Source of the DNA: Oceanidesulfovibrio marinus
GTDB lineage: Bacteria > Desulfobacterota > Desulfovibrionia > Desulfovibrionales > Desulfovibrionaceae
Direction of reading: 5' to 3'
NCBI RefSeq assembly: GCF_013085545.1
Contig: NZ_CP039543.1
Span: 1,922,001-1,986,000, forward strand
DNA: 64,000 bases
Below, in pieces: positions 24,433 through 32,153 of the stretch. Positions within the stretch are counted from its first letter, which is position 1. The number at the start of each line of letters is the position of its first letter. Both the position numbers and the translations under genes were made by a program. The notes beneath the pieces were generated by a model, which had not been told where the DNA came from, made no database searches, and worked only from the letters and a program-made list of their open reading frames with translations.

Positions 24433-26625
24433 ATGACCCTCTCTCAGCGCACGGATCTGCGCATTGTCCACGCCATCCCCGGCCGAGTTCGAATCAAATC
24501 ACCACTCCTCAGACAAAGCTCCGCAACACTCTCCGAGGCGCTGCAGCGCGAGGAGTTCGTCCACTGGGCGCGGCAGAACACCGTCTGCTCCAGCCTGATC
24601 GTCCGCTTTGATTCCGGGGTCGACACGGCCGCGGTCATGCGGCTCGTGGCGTCGATTCTGGGCGTGAGCTACAAGCCCGCGTCATCCCCCCGCTCCCCCG
24701 CCGTCTGTCCTCACGGCGTGTGCTCGCCTGCCGCGCCGTGCCGCTGCGCTGCGCCGCCCGAGAACAACGTCACCGTCGCGGCCATGCGCTTCGGCGGGCT
24801 GACCCTGGCCATGGGCTGGATTCTCGCCAGAAGGATCGTCACGGGAGCCATGACCCAGGCCGGCCTGTTCAGCCCGCTGGGAGCGGTGGCTATTGTCGGC
24901 GCGCTGCCGCTGTTGCGTGGGCTGGCCAAGGACGCGCGCCAACGCAAGGTGCGGCTGGACTCCTTTCTGGCCGGCTCCATCGTGGCGGCCATCGCGGCCG
25001 GCGAGGTGGTCACGGCCCTGGAGGTGCTCTGGATCACGGCCGGCGGCGACCTGCTCAAGACCTGGATCACCGAGCGCTCCCGGCGCGCCGTGGCCGAAAT
25101 TCTGGAGGTCACGACCCACCATACCTTTGTACTGCGCGACGGCGTGGAGGTGGAAACGCATGTGGACCAGCTCGTCCCCGGCGACATCGTGGTGGCCCAC
25201 ACCGGTGAGAAGATCGCCGTGGATGGAAAGGTCACCCGCGGTCACGCCCTGGTGGACGAGTCCACCCTGACAGGCAATGCCGAGTTCCCGGAACGCAAGA
25301 AAGGCGACCGCGTGTTTGCCGGCACCATGGTCCGCCAGGGCGTTCTGTACATCGAGGCCGAATGCGTGGGCGACAACACCTACCTCGCGCGCATCCTGCA
25401 CATGATCGAGGAAGGATTGGCCAACCGCGCCCCTATCGAGGGCATGGCCGACCAGCTCGCACAACGCACCGTGCGCATCGGCGGCGTGGTTACGCTGGGC
25501 ACGCTGTTGGTTACGGGCAACCTCATGCGCGCTTTCACCGTGCTGCTGGTCATGGCCTGCCCCTGCGCCACGGTGCTCGCCGCCTCCACAGCCGTGAGCG
25601 CGGCCATCAGCACGGCGGCGCGCAATGGCGTGCTCATCAAGGGCGGCCGCTACCTGGAGCAGATCGGGGACGTGGACGTGGTCTGCTTCGACAAGACCGG
25701 CACCCTGACCACAACCTCGCCCCGGGTGGAGGCCCTGATCTCCCAGGACGGCGCATCCCGCGAGGAGCTGCTCCAGCTTGCCTACTCGGCCGAGATTCAC
25801 AACCACCACCCCCTGGCCGAGGCCATCAAGGTGGCGGCGGAGGCGGCCGGGGTGACGCCCACGCCCCACGACGTCTGCGAGTACTTCCTGGGCCAGGGCG
25901 TGCGCTCCGTGGTGGAAGGCCGGACGATCCTCATCGGCAACGCCAAGCTCATGAAACGCTTCAAGGTGAAGCTCGCTGACGTCAACGCCCAGGCCGAATC
26001 CATCAGCGCGCGCGGGCTCACGACGTTGTTTCTGGCCAAAGACCGCGAGGTCCTCGGCATGTTCGGCATCGCCAACCCCCTCCGCGACGAGGCCGTGGAC
26101 GTGGCCAGAAAGCTCCACAGCCAGGACGTGACGCTCTGCCTGGTCACGGGAGACGAGGCCCGCACCGTGGCGGACCTTTCGGAACGGCTCGGCATTGCAA
26201 AGACGTACAGCTCCATCCTGCCCGACGGCAAATCCGCAGTCGTGGAAGAGCTCCAGAGCGAGGGCAGGCTCGTGGCCATGGTGGGGGACGGCGTGAACGA
26301 CGCCCTGGCCCTGGCCGTGGCCGACGTGGGCGTGGCCATGAGCGCCGGCGCGTCCGAGGCGGCCATGGAAGCGGCGGACATCGCCCTGATCCGCGACGAC
26401 CTCAGCCAGCTCACCTACATTCGCGATCTGAGCCGCAGGACCACGGCCATTGCCCGGCAGAACTTCTGGATAGCGACCGGCACCAACATCATCGGAGCCG
26501 TGGGCGGCATTGTGGGCGCGATCAACCCGCTCATGGCCGGCATGCTGCACATCGTCCACACCATGGGCGTGATCGGCAACTCCTCACGGCTGCTCGCCTA
26601 CGACCATACACCCGACAAAAACTGA
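24433..26625 (+). CDS. Heavy-metal-type P-type ATPase 1, FezB-like, with altered TGES motif
   Basis: A 730-residue P1B-type ATPase starting after AAGGAG. The N-terminus (RIVHAIPGRVRIKS, residues 13-26) is an HMA-like fold with a PGRxR motif and no metal-binding CxxC. Phosphorylation motif FDKTGTLT, HP motif NHHPLAEAI, GDGVND and membrane CPC (ACPCATVLAAS) are present. The A-domain loop that should read TGES reads TGNAEFP, so the Glu that hydrolyses the phosphoenzyme is missing or displaced. PGRxR-type N-termini are, as I recall, a mark of FezB, the ferrosome ATPase. It heads an eight-gene operon and likely loads iron into a vesicle; copper export is less likely given no CxxC. Confidence 0.82.
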   Translation: MTLSQRTDLRIVHAIPGRVRIKSPLLRQSSATLSEALQREEFVHWARQNTVCSSLIVRFDSGVDTAAVMRLVASILGVSYKPASSPRSPAVCPHGVCSPAAPCRCAAPPENNVTVAAMRFGGLTLAMGWILARRIVTGAMTQAGLFSPLGAVAIVGALPLLRGLAKDARQRKVRLDSFLAGSIVAAIAAGEVVTALEVLWITAGGDLLKTWITERSRRAVAEILEVTTHHTFVLRDGVEVETHVDQLVPGDIVVAHTGEKIAVDGKVTRGHALVDESTLTGNAEFPERKKGDRVFAGTMVRQGVLYIEAECVGDNTYLARILHMIEEGLANRAPIEGMADQLAQRTVRIGGVVTLGTLLVTGNLMRAFTVLLVMACPCATVLAASTAVSAAISTAARNGVLIKGGRYLEQIGDVDVVCFDKTGTLTTTSPRVEALISQDGASREELLQLAYSAEIHNHHPLAEAIKVAAEAAGVTPTPHDVCEYFLGQGVRSVVEGRTILIGNAKLMKRFKVKLADVNAQAESISARGLTTLFLAKDREVLGMFGIANPLRDEAVDVARKLHSQDVTLCLVTGDEARTVADLSERLGIAKTYSSILPDGKSAVVEELQSEGRLVAMVGDGVNDALALAVADVGVAMSAGASEAAMEAADIALIRDDLSQLTYIRDLSRRTTAIARQNFWIATGTNIIGAVGGIVGAINPLMAGMLHIVHTMGVIGNSSRLLAYDHTPDKN

Positions 26626-26633
26626 GAGGCTTC

Positions 26634-26933
26634 ATGGACTTCGACGATCTCATGTCGCTGCGGCGATATGTTTCCATTGCGCATCACGTGCCCGGCAGGC
26701 TGCGGCTCAAGTTCAACCCGGCCGTGCGCAACGACCCAAGATTCGACGCATTGCGCGATGCCGAAGCGCCGTTCCCCGGCGTGCAGGCCACGCGCATCAA
26801 CACCATGGCTCGGTCCATGGTCATCGAGTACGACGCACGGATTCCCCAGAAAGAAATCGCCGGTCTCTTCAACGGCGACGAAGAGGCGGCCCGCGACAGC
26901 TTCGACAGAATCACCGAAATCGTCCTGTCCTAG
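26634..26933 (+). CDS. Free HMA-like domain protein, FezC-like
   Basis: A 99-residue protein that is essentially one HMA-like domain. It has YVSIAHHVPGRLRLKF at residues 12-27 and INTMARSMVIEYD near 60, matching the N-terminal domains of the two ATPases in this operon, with PGRxR and no CxxC. The start is 8 bases after the ATPase stop. It could be a soluble partner that docks on the pumps or binds iron through other residues. Ferrosome clusters contain a comparable small protein (FezC), which guides the call. Confidence 0.72.
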   Translation: MDFDDLMSLRRYVSIAHHVPGRLRLKFNPAVRNDPRFDALRDAEAPFPGVQATRINTMARSMVIEYDARIPQKEIAGLFNGDEEAARDSFDRITEIVLS

Positions 26934-26978
26934 TGCTCCGCCCACAACATCGAGAACGACAACAGGAGGAAGACTTCC

Positions 26979-28043
26979 ATGAGCACCCATGCGGAAGACG
27001 TCAACACACAAGCCGGTCCTGACATGCAGACCGGTAAACCAGCCGACACGGGACCGGCCGGAGCAACCGGGCAGACCGGTCCCACCGGAGCGGCCGGCCA
27101 GCCGAATCCCGGCATGCAGAGCCCTGGCATGGGCCACATGCATCTGACCGAGCACATAACCGGCATTCCCTCGAACGTGGGCATGGCGGCGGCCCAAGGC
27201 CCCACTGCCGCTGGAGGCCCCGGAGACATGGCCGGCTTCGTCGATCCGTACGGCATGGCCGGTCCTGCTGCGGCTCCTTTTGGTTTCGAGCAACAAGGCG
27301 GTGCCACCGGATATCAGGGTGGACCTGCCGGATACCAGGGCGGCGCGCAAGGCGGCATGGGTGGCTCTGGTTGTGAATGCGAAACCGCCGCTCCCGACCA
27401 GGGTCCCGGGCAGGGACAGCCCCAGGCTGGCGTGCAGGGTCCGGCCTTCAACCCCGGCCCGGCGCCAGGCCCGGCCCAGGGTCCCGAGGCTTGCCAGCAC
27501 CATGTCCAGCAGCCCGGCATGGCCGGCCAGTACTACGGCCCATTCCCCGGCGCATTCCCGGGCGGTCCACAACCCGGACCATTCCCTGGTGCATTTGCGG
27601 GAGGCCCCCAACCTGGTCCGTTTCCCGGTGCGTTCCCCGGCGGTCCGCAACCCGGACCGTTTCCTGGTGCCTTCCCCGGCGGCCCACAACCCGGCGCATT
27701 TCCCGGAGCCATGGGACAGCCCCAGGACCAACCCGGCGACGCCCACTCCGGCGGATGCGGATGCGGCGGGCACACGGCCGGTCCCGAGCAGGGATTCAAC
27801 GATTACGGCGCCATGTTCGGCCACGTCTCCGGCATGGTGAACGACTTCATGAACGGTCGCACTCCCGACGCTCAGAAGGTCATGGGCATGCTCGAAAGCT
27901 GCTCCTCCCAGTTCTGGAAGGGCGCTGCCGTGGGCGCGGGTCTCGGGCTGCTGCTTTCCAGCAACGCCGTGCGGGATGCCATCTCCGGCATGGTGGGCGG
28001 TGTCTTCGGCGGCAAATCCAGCACAACCTCTACGAACGAATAA
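26979..28043 (+). CDS. Gly/Pro/Gln-rich repeat protein with C-terminal glycine-zipper segment
   Basis: A 354-residue low-complexity protein after an AGGAGG site. Residues 26-45 are collagen-like Gly-X-Y triplets (GATGQTGPTGAAGQP). Four tandem copies of GPFPGAFPGGPQP fill residues 187-238. Cys-rich spots are GCECE and GGCGCGGH. The C-terminal region carries one amphipathic or hydrophobic glycine-zipper segment (FWKGAAVGAGLGLLLSSNAV), also found in the product of 28490. There is no signal peptide. It is probably a coat, scaffold or phase-separating protein attached to an internal membrane. No homolog is recognised. Confidence 0.75.
   Translation: MSTHAEDVNTQAGPDMQTGKPADTGPAGATGQTGPTGAAGQPNPGMQSPGMGHMHLTEHITGIPSNVGMAAAQGPTAAGGPGDMAGFVDPYGMAGPAAAPFGFEQQGGATGYQGGPAGYQGGAQGGMGGSGCECETAAPDQGPGQGQPQAGVQGPAFNPGPAPGPAQGPEACQHHVQQPGMAGQYYGPFPGAFPGGPQPGPFPGAFAGGPQPGPFPGAFPGGPQPGPFPGAFPGGPQPGAFPGAMGQPQDQPGDAHSGGCGCGGHTAGPEQGFNDYGAMFGHVSGMVNDFMNGRTPDAQKVMGMLESCSSQFWKGAAVGAGLGLLLSSNAVRDAISGMVGGVFGGKSSTTSTNE
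27537..27731 (+). repeat. Tandem 39-bp coding repeat
   Basis: Four complete 39-base units (27537, 27576, 27615, 27654) and a diverged fifth (27693) encode GPFPGAFPGGPQP. The second unit differs at one residue (A for P). Synonymous differences between units show that the array is not brand new. Copy number may vary between strains. Confidence 0.85.
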
Positions 28044-28057
28044 GAAGGAGTCGATAA

Positions 28058-28480
28058 ATGAGCTCGAACTACTACCTGGCCATGCGCGGCAGCACCGGAG
28101 TTTCCACCACAACCTACAGCACGGCCAACAGGGCCCTTGCCGTAGGCGGCGCGGCCATGATCATCGGTGCGGCGAGCGGTCTGGCGCAGGGCATCGCCCA
28201 GGCCAGGGACGGCTCTATGACCGGACAGCAGGTGGCGGTCCACACGGCAAAGGAAGCCCTGGGCACCGGTCTTGCCGTGGCCGCCGGCGCAAGCGTCGCC
28301 TCGGCCCTGAGCATGCGCGGAGCCCTGGGCATTGCCGGCATGATCGCCGTGGGCGCGGCCGTCAAGTACACCTGGGATCAATCCATGTCCCGCGACCTTC
28401 TTTGCAAGAGCGCGAGCGCTGCGGAAGAGAAGCCCGCCAAGACCACCGAGAAGAAACCGGCCCCCAAGGCCGCCAAGTAG
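28058..28480 (+). CDS. Glycine-zipper membrane protein of the ferrosome-like operon
   Basis: A 140-residue protein after AAGGAG. Residues 22-110 contain two or three hydrophobic, Gly/Ala-rich segments (VGGAAMIIGAASGLAQGIAQ, GTGLAVAAGASVASALSM, GIAGMIAVGAAVKYTW) with GxxxG spacing, which favours helix packing in membranes. The C-terminus is a lysine/alanine/proline tail. No signal peptide is evident. The small membrane protein FezA of known ferrosome systems is a possible counterpart, but I cannot align it. Magnetosome Mms6/MamC-type proteins have similar Gly-rich segments by convergence. Confidence 0.7.
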   Translation: MSSNYYLAMRGSTGVSTTTYSTANRALAVGGAAMIIGAASGLAQGIAQARDGSMTGQQVAVHTAKEALGTGLAVAAGASVASALSMRGALGIAGMIAVGAAVKYTWDQSMSRDLLCKSASAAEEKPAKTTEKKPAPKAAK

Positions 28481-28489
28481 GAACCTGCC

Positions 28490-28867
28490 ATGAGTCAGCA
28501 ATACTACTACCCGCACGATGCGTACTACGCGCAGCAGATGCAGCAGCAGCCGAGTCAGCAACAGCAGTACGCGCAGTACCCCAACTACCAGCAGTACCCG
28601 GCGAACTACGACGGCATGTGCACCTCTCCTCCTGGCGTGCAGAGCTGGTTCAACTTCAAGGACGGCCACTATCTGCGCGGCTTTCTCATCGGAGCCGGCG
28701 TGGCCGTGCTGCTCACCAATCCGCGCGTGCAGCAAGCCGCCGTCAAAGGCGCGGTGACCCTGTGGACCTCGGCCCAGGGCGCCGTGGAGGAGCTCAAGGA
28801 AAAGGTCCAGGACTTCCGGGCGGAGATGAGCCACAAGGCCTCGTCCTCCGACGAAGAGAAGGCCTGA
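28490..28867 (+). CDS. Gln/Tyr-rich protein with single glycine-zipper helix
   Basis: A 125-residue protein. Residues 1-42 are rich in Tyr, Gln and Pro (runs such as QQMQQQPSQQQQ), a prion-like composition. A YLRGFLIGAGVAVLLTNPRV segment near 61-80 resembles the end of the 26979 product and the YtxH-type membrane motif. A charged amphipathic or coiled-coil C-terminus follows (AVEELKEKVQDFRAEMSHK). It begins 9 bases after the preceding gene and ends by sharing one base with the next. It is likely a peripheral component of the same organelle. Confidence 0.7.
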   Translation: MSQQYYYPHDAYYAQQMQQQPSQQQQYAQYPNYQQYPANYDGMCTSPPGVQSWFNFKDGHYLRGFLIGAGVAVLLTNPRVQQAAVKGAVTLWTSAQGAVEELKEKVQDFRAEMSHKASSSDEEKA

Positions 28868-29112
28868 TGAACCCGTGTCACAATCATCCCGTAGCAGGCG
28901 GCCATTATGGACAGGGCCGCCTGCCCGGTCTGACCGATCGCGAACGGCGTGAATGGGCCAAGGTCGGCATGGCCGCGTCCATGGGCATGCTCGTGCTGAC
29001 CGGCTTTCTGCAAGGCGACTCGGCGCGCAAGTGGCACATCGCATCGGGCGTGGCGCTCATCGGCTTTTCCTGGTGGCACCATTCCCTGTACCAACGAAGA
29101 GAGTCCGCGTGA
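28867..29112 (+). CDS. Small two-helix membrane protein, 81 residues
   Basis: The ATG shares its A with the TGA stop of the previous gene, so the two are translationally coupled. The N-terminus is His/Gly-rich (HNHPVAGGHYG). Two hydrophobic segments follow, VGMAASMGMLVLTGFLQGD and HIASGVALIGFSWWHHSLY, the second with two tryptophans and three histidines. The end overlaps the GTG of the second ATPase by 4 bases. The protein is unnamed; its tight coupling on both sides shows it belongs to the system. The histidines may bind metal. Confidence 0.7.
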   Translation: MNPCHNHPVAGGHYGQGRLPGLTDRERREWAKVGMAASMGMLVLTGFLQGDSARKWHIASGVALIGFSWWHHSLYQRRESA

Positions 29113-31328
29113 CATCCGCAAGCACAACCGAATGTCTGAACCCGGGCGCACGACCTAGCCAATCCGGCGCGAGCAACCCGCTGGACTTCACCATAGTCCA
29201 CGAGTTGCCGCGCCGTATCCGCCTGCGCAGCGGCAGGCTGCTGGATCCCTGCCTGGATGTGAACTACCTGGAGGCCCTGCTCGGAGCCGTGAGCGGCGTA
29301 TCGTCCATCCGGGTCAATGTCCGCGCGCAGAGCCTGGTGGTGGAGTATGACGGCAGCTCCAGATGCCGGGACGAGATCATGGCCCTGCTCTCCTCCATTC
29401 CGGTGGAGGCGTACCTGCCCGATGTTTTTGACGAGGAGACCGCCGACCCGGTGCGCCTGGCCATGCGCGGCGCTCTGGCCCTGGCCACGCCGTTCCTGAA
29501 CCGCGGCGTCGCCGCCCCCCTGACCTGGCTCAACGGCGCGCCGGTCATTGCCAATGGCGTGGAGACCCTGCTCATGCGCGGGGTCAAGGTCGAGGCGCTG
29601 GACGGCTCGGTGGTGCTCTTCTCCCTGCTCCGGAAGGACTTCGTCACGGCCAACATGATCGTGGCCCTGCTCGGCCTGGCCCACTTCATGGAGCAACGGC
29701 TGGAGCACAACGCCACGTCGCTGCTCAAGAGCCTGCTCCGGCCCCAGGCAGAGGACGCCTGGGTGTTGCGCGACGGCATGGAGGTCAAGGTGCCCTTTGC
29801 CGAGATCGTGCCCGGCGACCACGTCATCTGCGGCGTCGGCGAGCAGATACCGGTGGACGGCATGGTGGTGGACGGCGAGGCATCCCTGAACACCAGCTCC
29901 ATCTCCGGCGAGTCCGTGCCCGCCCACACCTCGCCCGGCGACGACGCGCTCTCCGGCAGCGTGGTGGAGGAAGGCCGGCTGGTCATCGAGGCGCGGGAGG
30001 TTGGTTCGAGCACGCATCTGGCGCGCATCGGCCGCTATCTGGAAAGCTCCCTGCGCTACAGATCAAAGAGCCAGCGCCGCACCGCAGAGCTGGCCGACAG
30101 GCTCGCACCGGCCACGCTGGGCCTGGGGCTCGCCCTGTTCCTGCTGACGCGGGACATCCGCCGCTCCGCCTCGGTGCTGACCGTGGACTACTCCTGCGCC
30201 CTCAAGCTGGCCACGCCTGTGGCCGTGCGCACCAGCATGTACGCCGCCGGCAAGGAAGGCGTGCTGCTCAAGGGCGCGCACGCCCTGGAGGCCTTCGCCA
30301 ACGTGGAGACCATCGTCTTCGACAAGACCGGCACCCTGACCACCGGCGACCTGCACGTGACTGACGTGCTGCCCGCCGCAGGTACGGAGCTGGACGAGGA
30401 CGGTTTGCTTTCCCTGGCTGCCGCGGCAGAGGAGCACTACGCCCACCCCGTGGCCCGCGCCGTGGTCTTGGAGGCCGAGGCCCGCGGGCTTGCCCTGCCG
30501 GCCCTGAGCCAGGTGGACTTCATCGTGGCCCACGGCGTGGCCGCATTCGTGGAGGGTCGCGAGGTCCTGGTGGGCAGCCGGCACTTCATCGCCGAGGACG
30601 AGGGCGTGGATTGCTCGCCCCTGGACGATCTCGCCGCGGAGCTGCGCGGCCAGGGCAAGTCTCTGCTGTATGTGGCCTCGCAGAAACGGCTTCTGGGAGT
30701 CCTGGCCCTGCGCGACTCGGTGCGCGAGGAAGCGGCCGAGACGCTGGCCGGGCTCAAAGCCGCCGGCGTCCGCAGGATCGTGGTGCTTACCGGCGACCAC
30801 GAGCAGTCCGCGGCCAGTCTGCTGGAGCACCTGCCGCAGATCGACGAGGTCCATGCCGAGCTCAAGCCCGAGGACAAGGCCGATATCGTCCGCGAGCTCA
30901 GCGAGAAGCACGGCAACCTCGCCTTTGTGGGCGACGGCGTGAACGACGCCCCGGCCCTGGTCACCGCGGACGTGGGCGTGTCCATGCCCCAGGCGGCCGA
31001 CCTGGCGCGGGAATCAGCCGCCGTGGTGCTCCTGCGCGAGGACCTGCGCTGTCTGCTCGTGGCGCGGGAAACAGCCATGCAGTCGGAAAAGACCATGACC
31101 CACTGCTTTGGCGCAACCCTGAGCGTGAACAGCATCATCATTCTGCTGGCCATGGCCGGCGCAACACAGCCCGTGCTTTCGGCGGCGCTGCACAACCTGA
31201 GCACCATCGGCATTCTGAGCTACGCTGCGGCCTCGGGCCTGCGCGCCACGCCCACGGTCAAGGCGCTCAGATCCAAAGACTCGACAACAATGGAGACGGC
31301 GGATGCCCCTGCACATGACGTTGACTGA
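29109..31328 (+). CDS. Heavy-metal-type P-type ATPase 2, without the membrane CPC motif
   Basis: A 739-residue P1B-type ATPase. It starts at GTG 29109, overlapping the previous stop (GTGA). The N-terminal HMA-like segment FTIVHELPRRIRLRSG lacks CxxC and has PRRxR. Its catalytic motifs are complete: ISGESVP, FDKTGTLTTG, HYAHPVARA, GDGVNDAPALVTADVG. The membrane motif that is CPC in most metal pumps is here DYSCALKLATP. It thus complements ATPase 1, which keeps CPC but has altered TGES. Two pumps of different design in one operon suggest two substrates, a heteromer, or one catalytic and one structural subunit. Confidence 0.83.
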   Translation: MTSASTTECLNPGARPSQSGASNPLDFTIVHELPRRIRLRSGRLLDPCLDVNYLEALLGAVSGVSSIRVNVRAQSLVVEYDGSSRCRDEIMALLSSIPVEAYLPDVFDEETADPVRLAMRGALALATPFLNRGVAAPLTWLNGAPVIANGVETLLMRGVKVEALDGSVVLFSLLRKDFVTANMIVALLGLAHFMEQRLEHNATSLLKSLLRPQAEDAWVLRDGMEVKVPFAEIVPGDHVICGVGEQIPVDGMVVDGEASLNTSSISGESVPAHTSPGDDALSGSVVEEGRLVIEAREVGSSTHLARIGRYLESSLRYRSKSQRRTAELADRLAPATLGLGLALFLLTRDIRRSASVLTVDYSCALKLATPVAVRTSMYAAGKEGVLLKGAHALEAFANVETIVFDKTGTLTTGDLHVTDVLPAAGTELDEDGLLSLAAAAEEHYAHPVARAVVLEAEARGLALPALSQVDFIVAHGVAAFVEGREVLVGSRHFIAEDEGVDCSPLDDLAAELRGQGKSLLYVASQKRLLGVLALRDSVREEAAETLAGLKAAGVRRIVVLTGDHEQSAASLLEHLPQIDEVHAELKPEDKADIVRELSEKHGNLAFVGDGVNDAPALVTADVGVSMPQAADLARESAAVVLLREDLRCLLVARETAMQSEKTMTHCFGATLSVNSIIILLAMAGATQPVLSAALHNLSTIGILSYAAASGLRATPTVKALRSKDSTTMETADAPAHDVD

Positions 31329-32058
31329 AGCCCCCTCGGACGTACCTCTGGAGCTGGCCGCCGTGGCCCGGCGGGAGCTGGCTGACAGGCTGCGCCGCCT
31401 CGGCGTGGACCTGGGCGCGCGGTTCATCCGCTCCGGCGAGGGCGTGAACGCTCCCAGCGTCCGTGTCGGCCTGGTGAACACGAAGGACAACCACCCGAAC
31501 GAGATCGTGCTCGGCGGCGAGATGGCCGCGCGGGTCATGGTCCACCTGGACGACGACCGCAAGCTGCCCCTGCCAGAGCTCGCGCCCGGCGATGAAGGCC
31601 ATGTGGAAGGTCTGGTCTCGGACTGCATCTGCGCCAACGCGCTGCAGCAGCTCGGCATTGTGGAGAACGACCGCATCCGCCTGGTCCGCAGGCTGCCGCC
31701 CATGCGCTACGTGACCATGGTGAACGACGGGGGCCGCATGGCGCGCGTCGCCCTCAGCGACGGCCAGGCAGCCATGATCCGCGGCCGGTTCCTGCCCGAC
31801 GGCCCGGAAGGGCAGTTCGCCCTGGCCCGTGTGAACACGGCCTTTCTGGTGGAAAAGACCCTGGGCGCCCCGCAGATGCTCGCCTCCCTCAAAAATCTGG
31901 GCGCGGTTCCCGGCGCGCAGCTCACCCTGGTGGAGGTCCAGCCTTCCCAGCAGGTGGCCCTGGCCGGCCATGCCTCCATCAAGCTCGTCACCCAGGACGG
32001 GCTCACCCTGCTCGTCCATCCCCACGACGCCGTGAAGATGACCGTGCTCGTGCCCTGA
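31303..32058 (+). CDS. FeoA-domain protein
   Basis: A 251-residue protein overlapping the ATPase 2 gene by 26 bases. Residues about 95-170 (LPLPELAPGDEGHVEGL, ANALQQLGIVENDRIRLVRR, ARVALSDGQAAMI) are a FeoA/SH3-like domain, and the C-terminal 80 residues (MLASLKNLGAVPGAQLTLVE, GLTLLVHPHDAVKMTV) are a second one. The first 90 residues may be a third, diverged. FeoA domains regulate or assist ferrous-iron transporters and sit at the C-terminus of DtxR-type regulators. No HTH is seen, so it may regulate the two pumps. It is strong evidence that the operon handles iron. Confidence 0.78.
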   Translation: MPLHMTLTEAPSDVPLELAAVARRELADRLRRLGVDLGARFIRSGEGVNAPSVRVGLVNTKDNHPNEIVLGGEMAARVMVHLDDDRKLPLPELAPGDEGHVEGLVSDCICANALQQLGIVENDRIRLVRRLPPMRYVTMVNDGGRMARVALSDGQAAMIRGRFLPDGPEGQFALARVNTAFLVEKTLGAPQMLASLKNLGAVPGAQLTLVEVQPSQQVALAGHASIKLVTQDGLTLLVHPHDAVKMTVLVP

Positions 32059-32153
32059 GCGCCAGGCCCGCCTCCGAGGAGTCGGCCCGGGGGGAGGCGC
32101 TCGGCATCGTTGTTGGGAATGGATTGGCTGGCTTTGCGGAGCTTGGATCGTCG

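Noticed and set aside
27537-27731. Regular repeats considered as a CRISPR array
   Set aside because: The 39-base units are contiguous, in frame, without spacers, and encode a Pro/Gly repeat.
24433-31328. Copper or zinc exporter operon
   Set aside because: The ATPases lack N-terminal CxxC motifs, ATPase 2 lacks CPC, and the operon carries Fur-like sites and a FeoA protein, which favours iron.
24433-32058. Magnetosome gene island
   Set aside because: No mamA/B/E/K/M/O/Q-like protease, CDF or actin genes are present in or near the operon; the CDF gene at 55153 is far away and generic.
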